From Candidatus Poribacteria bacterium (lineage in GTDB: Bacteria > Poribacteria > WGA-4E > UBA9662), in assembly GCA_002697225.1 (NCBI GenBank), contig NZUQ01000129.1, forward strand, positions 1 through 5,972: a stretch of 5,972 nt of DNA. Direction: 5' to 3'. A model generated the notes under the pieces. It worked only from the letters and a program-made list of their open reading frames with translations. It was not told where the DNA came from and made no database searches. Position 1 is the stretch's first letter. Each line of letters opens with the position of its first letter. The position numbers and the translations under genes are program-made. Of this stretch, positions 1-5,281 are shown piece by piece.

Positions 1-61
1 ACAGCTAGTCTGGCGCTGGGTTGCAAATCGATCTCAGCGATATACAAAGATCAATTCTGTC

Positions 62-1423
62 TCAACTAGAAACTCTTTTTGTAAAATAAAGGTTTTTAAC
101 CCTTTCCCCATCCAACACAAACCCAATAATTTGCCCATAATGATTCCGTTTGAAATATATCTGGGAAAAAAACCATTCGTCACTTGTAAATCCTACTCCA
201 TCATATGCCAACAAGATATCGTTATTTCGTATGTGTTGTGCAATTAGCTGCCCTTCATGAACAAGAATAGAGTAGGTTGTGTCAAGTTCCTGACTATAAT
301 AATCCCCTTCAAATTTTTTCAGTTGCTCTAATGTTAAATTGGAACTCGCATCCGAATAGACTAACTTCTTTGTTTGAATTGCCTGATTTAATGTGTGATT
401 CATATCTGCTGGATCAGGTAAATCAACAAAGTGTAAATCAGCGATTTCATTAGCCCAACCGGTAGGATCAGAAGATGCATAATTCGACAAGATAACAACG
501 GAAAACATCCGATCAAGAAATCGAATCAAATGACTACGAAACCCTCGCCAAGATCCGCTATGATCAGCAATCCGTAACCCTTTATACATACCTACTCGTT
601 GCCCAAAAGCATAGTCAATCTGTTCGCCACTGTTTAGCTTACCTCGTTGATGCATCAATTCAATCACCCGATCTCCACCAACCTGTTTATCATCAAAATT
701 TAGGACCCACTTGGTTAGATCCTCTACTGTTGAATAGAGAGAGCTTGATCCCAAAGCAGTCAGGTTATCTACAGCATTGCAAAACCTTCCTTCATGTTGA
801 TAGTAGGAAGAAGCTCGATTTTTGACAACCATCTCATGGTTGTCACAGACATAGGTGTTTGACATTCCTAACGGGCGGAAGATGTTAGACACAGTCCAAT
901 CAGCAAACAATTGGTTAGTTACCCGCTGTACTATTTCCGCCAACAAATTATAACCAGTATTCGAGTAGAGATACATCTGCCCAGGTTTAAAGTTTAAGGA
1001 CTGCTGATGCTTAACCATTTTCAAAATATGCTGAAACGAAATAACATCATCCATTCGCATACCAGCAACAACCATTGATTGCACCCAATCTCTTAAACCA
1101 CTGGTATGATGAACCAAGTGTCGAACAGTAATCTTATCACCAAAATTCGGCATCTCGGGCAGGTACTTACGGACGTTATCATCAAGCGAAATTATCCCAT
1201 CAAATGTCAATTTAGCAATAGCAAATCCAGTAAACTGCTTAGAAACCGAGGCAATATCAAAAACCGTCGATGGTGTAATCTGGGTTTCATGTTCCAAGTC
1301 AGCCATGCCATAGCCTTGTTGATAAATCACACCTCCATTTCTAATTATTGCTAATACTACTCCTGGCTGATCCTGTTCATTATGTACATCAAACAACGCA
1401 TCTATTTTCGATTCGAATGTCAT
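62..1423 (-). CDS. Serine hydrolase, class C beta-lactamase/PBP4* family, with C-terminal lipocalin-like domain
   Basis: A 453-residue protein of the beta-lactamase-related serine hydrolase family (penicillin-binding protein, D-aminopeptidase and esterase relatives). All three active-site motifs are visible: S-V-S-K at residues 59-62 (nucleophile Ser59, Lys62), Y-S-N at 153-155, and H-S-G at 288-290 in the place of the K-T-G box. The segment around 224-240 (GSSSLYSTVEDLTKW) matches the conserved G-LYST--DL-KW stretch of the family. Residues about 363-451, starting near FEGDYYSQELDT, resemble the small lipocalin-like barrel found at the C-terminus of many such hydrolases. No signal peptide or membrane helix is seen, so the protein is probably cytoplasmic. 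The ATG is preceded by only a weak TTGGA-like ribosome site. It stands alone, with a 387-base gap upstream. The substrate cannot be predicted: it could be an esterase, a peptidase or an amidase, and a true beta-lactamase is unlikely. Confidence 0.9.
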   Translation of the reverse strand: MTFESKIDALFDVHNEQDQPGVVLAIIRNGGVIYQQGYGMADLEHETQITPSTVFDIASVSKQFTGFAIAKLTFDGIISLDDNVRKYLPEMPNFGDKITVRHLVHHTSGLRDWVQSMVVAGMRMDDVISFQHILKMVKHQQSLNFKPGQMYLYSNTGYNLLAEIVQRVTNQLFADWTVSNIFRPLGMSNTYVCDNHEMVVKNRASSYYQHEGRFCNAVDNLTALGSSSLYSTVEDLTKWVLNFDDKQVGGDRVIELMHQRGKLNSGEQIDYAFGQRVGMYKGLRIADHSGSWRGFRSHLIRFLDRMFSVVILSNYASSDPTGWANEIADLHFVDLPDPADMNHTLNQAIQTKKLVYSDASSNLTLEQLKKFEGDYYSQELDTTYSILVHEGQLIAQHIRNNDILLAYDGVGFTSDEWFFSQIYFKRNHYGQIIGFVLDGERVKNLYFTKRVSS

Positions 1424-1810
1424 GTTGCATCCAAGTAATCGGTGTTATAATCTGGTATTTAAATTTCAATTTACAACAAGCTAGCTACTTCAAAATTTGT
1501 CAGCAGTATAATGGGCTGTCTTGATAATCGACTATCTCCAAAAAACTGACTACTAATATCCGCACAATAAATACATATCAGCCGACAATGATAAAGGAGA
1601 CTATACAGCACATCAGCAAAATTTAGTTTCCAAATCCAATCAAGTTTTCTAGCAACAACCTAAATTACAGAATAACTAAAAAACTAATGTATACCTACAG
1701 TGACTCATCTAACCAAAATCAACAGACAAAACCATTATAGACCAAGTTGGTACAATAGTCTTTCTCTTCGATTGTGCGGCTGATGCTAACTCGGATACCC
1801 CTGTGTTCAG
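1424..1810. other. Gene-free AT-rich gap between hydrolase and MoaD-like gene
   Basis: I find no convincing gene, RNA or repeat in these 387 bases. Open frames are very short; one of 12 codons begins at ATG 1588 and contains AAAGGAG inside itself rather than upstream. The hydrolase promoter should lie near its right side of the start codon, and a TATAAC-like -10 (complement of 1444-1449) is the best candidate, but no matching -35 stands out. No strong GC-rich hairpin with a T tract is seen that would terminate the MoaD-like transcript. Confidence 0.5.
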
Positions 1811-1825
1811 CTAGCATTCTGCTAG
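1811..1825. repeat. Short perfect inverted repeat at the MoaD-like stop codon
   Basis: CTAGCA (1811-1816) and TGCTAG (1820-1825) form a perfect 6-base inverted repeat around a 3-base centre. It covers exactly the codons for the last residues of the tail and the stop codon. It has no T tract, so it is not a standard terminator, and 6 bases can occur by chance. Confidence 0.3.
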
Positions 1826-2077
1826 TCGGGGGGAACCACCTGTAACCGGTGGTATTAGCGCAACCTCGTCGTTATTTGAGAGTTTCGTTTTATGGTCAGC
1901 ATATTGCCAGTTTACTGACATTTGCATCGTTTCAAAGAGTTCGGAAATCTCAGGTTTTTCCTCTTTTAGTTGGTCCAGTACATCTTGTAAAATTGCGCCT
2001 TCTGGAAGGTCTATATCTTCTTCATCACGATTGAACATCTGACGGCAAATTGCAAAATATCTAACTGTCACTTTCAT
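1811..2077 (-). CDS. moaD: MoaD/ThiS-type ubiquitin-like sulfur carrier with a C-terminal tail after Gly-Gly
   Basis: An 88-residue beta-grasp protein closely resembling MoaD, the small subunit of molybdopterin synthase. MoaD carries sulfur as a C-terminal thiocarboxylate on its last glycine and pairs with MoaE. Supporting features are the start MKVTVRYFAI, the central LPEGA turn (24-28), the VNWQY strand and the hallmark end DEVALIPPVTGG (70-81). MoaD normally ends exactly at this Gly-Gly at about 80 residues; here seven more residues (SPRLAEC) follow before TAG. The codons after Gly-Gly include a run of six C, so a one-base slip would change the tail; loss of one base would give a stop after GGSPD. 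I chose the ATG at 2077 because it is where the family begins; an ATG at 2179 would add 34 hydrophobic residues without family support. A GGA lies 6-9 bases upstream. No moaE, moeB or other cofactor gene is adjacent. It could instead be a carrier of the QbsE type that is trimmed before use, or a gene drifting out of function. Confidence 0.85.
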   Translation of the reverse strand: MKVTVRYFAICRQMFNRDEEDIDLPEGAILQDVLDQLKEEKPEISELFETMQMSVNWQYADHKTKLSNNDEVALIPPVTGGSPRLAEC

Positions 2078-2419
2078 AATATTTCCACGGCTCCATAACC
2101 CATATTCGAACAGAAAATAATAAAAACTATAGGCAGCTAACTTAAAAAGACAAATAATTTTGGCAAATAAAATCAACAAGATTGAATCGTTGACTACCTT
2201 AAGCTAAAGATCTTCTCAACCAAATATTAACTACAATACACCATAATATTATAGCCCACATTCACACAATTAATTAGCCATACTAATTTTTTGGCAACTA
2301 TAGTTTCACGCTAAATTGGGTTGGTCGAATTCTAGTTCCAATTTTGATTAAACTCTAGATATTAAGATATAATTGGAGTTAATCTGCAACCAAAGACTCG
2401 TATTTCGGTTCACAAACCC
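2078..2419. other. Divergent AT-rich intergenic region between the MoaD-like gene and the oxygenase pair
   Basis: This 342-base region separates two genes read outward and holds their promoters. On the plus side a clear promoter lies at 2344-2373. On the minus side a perfect TATAAT (complement of 2248-2253) could be the -10 for the MoaD-like gene, but the 17-base spaced -35 is poor (TAATTA), and it would leave a leader of about 165 bases. No other open frame or RNA structure is convincing. Confidence 0.5.
2344..2373 (+). promoter_or_regulatory. Sigma70-type promoter for the SRPBCC-Rieske pair
   Basis: TTGATT at 2344-2349 and a perfect TATAAT at 2368-2373 are separated by 18 bases. Transcription would start near 2380, giving a leader of about 40 bases before the ATG at 2420. 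The promoter is bracketed by the 7-base inverted repeat TCCAATT (2337-2343) and AATTGGA (2371-2377): one arm touches the -35 and the other overlaps the -10, an arrangement typical of an operator. Confidence 0.55.
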
Positions 2420-2929
2420 ATGATTGAAGTAAATATTCAGAAGGTTATCCAATACCCATTTGAAACTGTTTTAGGACAATACTTTGATTATGAACACATT
2501 GAATTCGTTCATCCTCACTCATTAGGTAACTATTATTTGCTAGAAGACAATGGTGACACAATCATCTACAAACACGTGTGGCCAAAAAAAGGATTGATTA
2601 ATAAAATTAGCATTGTAGAACATCAATACTTCCCACCCAACGAAATGTGGTTCATTTTCACAAAGGGGCGTTATAAGGGCGTTAAGGTACACACGAGATT
2701 GTTCGCTAAACAAGAATATACCTTGGTTGAGGAAACTTATTACACACCCTGGCCAAATTGGAAGTGGCTAAAAAACTTGGTTGAGAAATATACCAGACTA
2801 GAAGTAGAAAAAATATGGCGAGAAGATTTAGATGTCGAAGTTTGTCATGGCGGATGGCCGGGCATTCCCGAGTCATACTGGAAACACAAAGAAGATGGAC
2901 AAATACCTGAAAATCTGCAACACTTTTGA
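2420..2929 (+). CDS. Stand-alone SRPBCC domain with Rieske-oxygenase-type mononuclear iron motif
   Basis: A 169-residue protein with the helix-grip (SRPBCC/START) look of the catalytic half of Rieske non-heme iron oxygenases. Residues 23-31 read DYEHIEFVH, that is D-x2-H-x4-H, the same spacing as the bridging Asp and the two iron-binding His of vanillate demethylase and dicamba monooxygenase. The third ligand, an acidic residue near the C-terminus, is probably Asp136 in WREDLDVEV (133-141), which resembles the ED--VVE segment of those enzymes. Canonical alpha subunits carry a Rieske domain N-terminal to this one; here there is none, and the Rieske protein is the next gene, whose start lies inside this gene's end. 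The natural inference is that the two polypeptides form one oxygenase. The ATG at 2420 has no good ribosome site, but it is the first after the promoter and gives a complete domain. GC is about one third in sampled stretches. Alternatives are a ligand-binding SRPBCC protein without iron chemistry. The substrate is unknown. Confidence 0.75.
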   Translation: MIEVNIQKVIQYPFETVLGQYFDYEHIEFVHPHSLGNYYLLEDNGDTIIYKHVWPKKGLINKISIVEHQYFPPNEMWFIFTKGRYKGVKVHTRLFAKQEYTLVEETYYTPWPNWKWLKNLVEKYTRLEVEKIWREDLDVEVCHGGWPGIPESYWKHKEDGQIPENLQHF

Positions 2930-3218
2930 AATTCCTGAAGGAAGTTCAAAAGTGTTTAAAATCAATGATACAGAAATTGTTGTGATTCAGACCAAGGGAA
3001 ACTTTTATGCTTTAGACAATAGATGTTCACATCAAGAGGGTCCCCTTGGTCTGGGCCGTATTTTGGATCGATCTATCATTTGTCCGTGGCATGGGGCGAG
3101 ATTCGATCTGCAATCCGGCAGATTGCTTGAAGGACCTAACTGCAAAAACTTGAAGAATTATATAGTACAAGTCAATCAGGATGAAACAGGATGTCCCGCA
3201 CTTTTTTTAGGTGCATAA
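2895..3218 (+). CDS. Rieske [2Fe-2S] ferredoxin overlapping the SRPBCC gene
   Basis: A 107-residue small Rieske protein. The cluster-binding boxes are C-S-H at 44-46 and C-P-W-H at 63-66, with 16 residues between, matching the C-x-H-x16-C-x2-H pattern of soluble Rieske ferredoxins of aromatic oxygenases and of oxygenase Rieske domains. Flanking features (FYALDNRCSHQEGPL, HGARFDL, and the GRLLEGPNCKNLKNY segment) are also typical. It should pass single electrons to a mononuclear iron site. It has no signal peptide or membrane anchor, unlike cytochrome bc1 Rieske proteins. The chosen ATG at 2895 overlaps the previous gene by 35 bases in a different frame and gives the usual ferredoxin start; an ATG at 2832 would add 21 residues unlike the family. 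Ribosome sites are weak at both (AAAGAAG before 2895), consistent with translational coupling to the SRPBCC gene. No reductase gene is nearby. Confidence 0.88.
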   Translation: MDKYLKICNTFEIPEGSSKVFKINDTEIVVIQTKGNFYALDNRCSHQEGPLGLGRILDRSIICPWHGARFDLQSGRLLEGPNCKNLKNYIVQVNQDETGCPALFLGA

Positions 3219-3236
3219 GTAAATGATTGAATCAGT

Positions 3237-3743
3237 TCACAAATTTTCGATGTCATGAATCAAATCTTTCAAAGATGGAATGGCGAGGGGACTGAGCTTA
3301 CCTGCATATGCCTGTCTGCCAGAGGCCACTTCCAAAAAGAAGACAGTCGAACCACAACCTAGTCGAACTCCACTGTCAGTTGGGCAGTTGGGGTCTAATC
3401 CCTTGATAATCAATTTTATAGCCTTTTCCAAGACTTCAAAATTAAGCAATTGCCCTTCGCCGACAACCACACAGTCCGGATTGGTCTCATTAATTGCATA
3501 ACCGCGGTCATGTAGAGCGGTTAACAATCCTACATCGCCAATCACATATGCTGAACCGTTGGGCTTTTGATTAGCTAAAAACCGCGTGGTTGACATAGCA
3601 CATGTAAAAATTTGCTCGATTTCAACATTAATATCCACCGGAGCTAGCTTTAACACAACATCGCATCGACTCCTTTGACTGTTATCAATTAAGAATAAAA
3701 AGGGAATTTACCTTTCTAACAGCATTTGGATAAACAGGCCCCC
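3237..3743 (-). pseudogene. HAD-IIA (NagD-like) phosphatase remnant
   Basis: The longest open piece (GTG at 3656 to TGA at 3237, 139 residues) is the cap domain of a HAD superfamily class IIA phosphatase: QKPNGSAYVIGDVGLL, NPDCVVVGEG, LDPNCPTDSG and AGKLSP are family landmarks, the last holding the motif III lysine. Family similarity continues upstream of the GTG in the same frame (PFLFLIDNSQRSRCDVV, where intact members have TNNSQRS), then meets an in-frame TAA at 3708-3710, beyond which LFIQMLLER (3711-3737) still looks like the family. The catalytic DxD motif I is not readable in this frame, and the C-terminal GD-----DI metal-binding motif is absent because the frame ends 18 bases from the Rieske gene. 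The TN of motif II is changed to ID, and about seven residues of the usual IATN loop before LDPNCP are missing. All this points to a dead gene. A stand-alone cap-domain protein starting at the GTG is possible but unlikely. It is convergent with the Rieske gene. Confidence 0.8.
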
Positions 3744-4093
3744 TTATAGTAATATTCAATCCTGAAAGTAAATGTTCCAATAAAATTAACTGCCAATAAA
3801 TAAATTGGATTACACTTAGGCATAATTTCTACCAAGCATTAATATCTCTAGATACTAAATAATCAATAGAGATAATCATACAAGCTGACACAAATAATCA
3901 TACGAAACCAGCTAATCAACTATTACTTGAGCAAAATATACTAACGAAATGTTATGGCAATTTAAGGTCTTGATCACAAATATGTTATTTCCTTTCCCCA
4001 AATTCAAATAGGTATTTGTTCCCTTGACGTAGATGTAGAGATACCATAGAATCCCAATAATAGACTGATTGAAACCACTAAAAAGGATAGGAC
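3744..4093. other. AT-rich gap upstream of the PhyH gene, with possible further decay of the HAD gene
   Basis: No intact gene is present. Reading the minus strand around 3744-3780, another frame gives FRIEYYYKG, faintly like the F-DMDGV-Y-G start of HAD-IIA enzymes; this may be a mutated trace of motif I but is too weak to call. The right-hand part holds the PhyH promoter at 4024-4052. The rest is AT-rich sequence with short direct echoes such as AATAATCATAC and no clear structure. Confidence 0.4.
4024..4052 (+). promoter_or_regulatory. Sigma70-type promoter for the PhyH gene
   Basis: TTGACG (4024-4029) and TAGAAT (4047-4052) each match the consensus at five of six positions and are exactly 17 bases apart. 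The start of transcription would fall near 4059, leaving a leader of about 35 bases. A ribosome site AAAGG (4082-4086) lies seven bases before the ATG at 4094, so this gene has a complete expression signal of its own. Confidence 0.65.
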
Positions 4094-4912
4094 ATGGCAT
4101 TCCAATTCTCTGACCAACATATTGAAAATTTTCACATGTTGGGATATACAGTATTTGGCAAAATCCTGCCCCCGTCACTGATCAGCGACCTTCGTCGAGT
4201 CAGTGATATCGCGAGAGAAATTGCCCGAAGCCGAGGAGGAGCGCAGGTCCAGCGACTCCAACCGGTGGGACATTTCGAGCTCGATCAACAACCCTTTATG
4301 GACTACGCTGAACTACCAGATCTCGTGGATGCCATCGCCAAGGTGCTGACGCCCAGGCACTTTCATGGAAACTGTGACCATCTCGGCATTCTTTTGGAAC
4401 CAGCTGAAATGCCTTACTGTACTGCTTGGCACCGTGATTGGCGTGACAACATCCATGGCTTGAACTTAGCACACTGGGATCAGGGATTACTGGACATAAA
4501 TCTCTTTAATCAGATCAACTGCGCCTTGTACAACGACAGTTGTACTTGGGTGGTACCAGGCAGCCATTTGCGGCACGATTTACGTAGCGAGGCGGAACGA
4601 TTTCCGGATCGTCCCATCTCTGGGCCAAATTTTGGGGAGAGGACAGCAGAAGAACGAGAGTATATCTGTCTGGAATATTGTCGCAGCATGCCCAGTGCTG
4701 TGCCATTGTACCTGGAAGCTGGTGACTTCGCCCTCTATCGAAACACTTTGTGGCATATGGGAAATTATGTTCCCTATAGTATGCGAGCAACTCTTCATGA
4801 CAGCGCTATGACACCAGAATTCAAGGAGTGGAGCCAACAAGCACAACAGGACGCATCTCAGCGGCAGAAAGATGGGTTAATAATGGACAACCCAAACGTC
4901 AATAGATTTTAA
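4094..4912 (+). CDS. Phytanoyl-CoA dioxygenase (PhyH) family Fe(II)/2-oxoglutarate oxygenase
   Basis: A 272-residue cytoplasmic enzyme of the PhyH family, which hydroxylates or otherwise oxidises small molecules using Fe(II), oxygen and 2-oxoglutarate. The iron triad is visible as H113-R-D115 in TAWHRDWRD and H221 in LWHMGNY. Arg231, ten residues after the distal His (SMRATLH), is placed to bind the 2-oxoglutarate carboxylate. CTWVVPGSH (150-158) is the family's typical strand, and the N-terminal YTVFGKILPPSLISDL is the usual opening helix region. Length is normal for the family, so it looks intact and active. It has a good ribosome site and its own promoter. Sampled GC is about 52% (4261-4440), against about 33% in the SRPBCC gene (2461-2640), suggesting separate ancestry or strong codon selection. 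The substrate is not predictable; bacterial PhyH proteins act on lipids, amino acids and secondary metabolites. No biosynthetic partners are visible beside it. Confidence 0.9.
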   Translation: MAFQFSDQHIENFHMLGYTVFGKILPPSLISDLRRVSDIAREIARSRGGAQVQRLQPVGHFELDQQPFMDYAELPDLVDAIAKVLTPRHFHGNCDHLGILLEPAEMPYCTAWHRDWRDNIHGLNLAHWDQGLLDINLFNQINCALYNDSCTWVVPGSHLRHDLRSEAERFPDRPISGPNFGERTAEEREYICLEYCRSMPSAVPLYLEAGDFALYRNTLWHMGNYVPYSMRATLHDSAMTPEFKEWSQQAQQDASQRQKDGLIMDNPNVNRF

Positions 4913-5281
4913 TACTAATATCCAACGGAATATCAGCAGTATCAAGCCTTTCTTACTAGTTCAGATCACCAATTGTAAGTAGAAATTACAGTATCATTAC
5001 ACAAACAAAAGATTAGTCAATAAAATCCGTTATCTTGATCAACTTAGAAAACCGAAGGATGTAGCGAGGTTTTCTGTCGAATGCCCGTTTAGCTACCAGT
5101 TGTTAACCTAAAAAATCGTAAGAATTCGATGGGGCTGATCTCTGTAATAAGCTGGCAGTCAATATCGTCGACAATTTTTTGCATCTGGCTACAACTCATT
5201 TAAACATACTAGAAAAGTTACACTTTTTCCAACTACAGTTTAATAACTCGCACCCCCTAATTGGTTCCTAATTCAATTGGA
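4913..5281. other. Gap between convergent PhyH and discoidin-like genes
   Basis: These 369 bases carry no supported gene. They hold an 8-base hairpin at 5046-5075 and a small AT-rich hairpin, AAAAGT (5213-5218) TAC ACTTTT (5222-5227), which could weakly end transcription from either side. A 36-codon minus-strand frame (5089-5199, ATG just after a stop, no ribosome site) reads like protein but has no recognisable family. Next to the right-hand gene, CTAATTGG and CTAATTCAATTGG repeat imperfectly. Confidence 0.45.
5046..5075. repeat. Perfect 8-base inverted repeat (hairpin)
   Basis: AGAAAACC (5046-5053) and GGTTTTCT (5068-5075) are exact reverse complements around a 14-base loop. Only two of the eight pairs are G-C and no T tract follows at once, so it is a poor intrinsic terminator. 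It lies about 130 bases after the PhyH stop. It could be a fragment of a mobile element or a small RNA structure; neither is shown. Confidence 0.35.

Noticed and set aside
1..61. Open plus-strand frames entering from the left edge
   Set aside because: Too short to judge; no recognisable motif, and chance open frames of this length are common.
2078..2179. 34-residue hydrophobic N-terminal extension of the MoaD-like protein
   Set aside because: MoaD proteins are soluble and begin at the strand MKVTVRYF; the extension lies in AT-rich sequence where hydrophobic codons arise by chance.
2832..2894. Upstream ATG for the Rieske gene adding 21 residues
   Set aside because: The added residues do not resemble Rieske ferredoxins, and the ATG at 2895 gives the usual start and length.
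3192..3218. T7 run near the Rieske stop as a slippage site or terminator
   Set aside because: It is in coding sequence with only a 4-base flanking repeat, and normal reading gives a sensible C-terminus.
3912..4178. 88-codon minus-strand open frame across the PhyH promoter and start
   Set aside because: It lies across the PhyH promoter, ribosome site and first codons, has no family features, and is best explained as a shadow.
4515..4846. Two minus-strand open frames inside the PhyH gene
   Set aside because: They lie antisense within a well-supported enzyme and show no motifs.
5089..5199. 36-codon minus-strand open frame
   Set aside because: It looks protein-like but has no ribosome site, follows directly on a stop, and matches no family I know; it could be a remnant, but I cannot support it.
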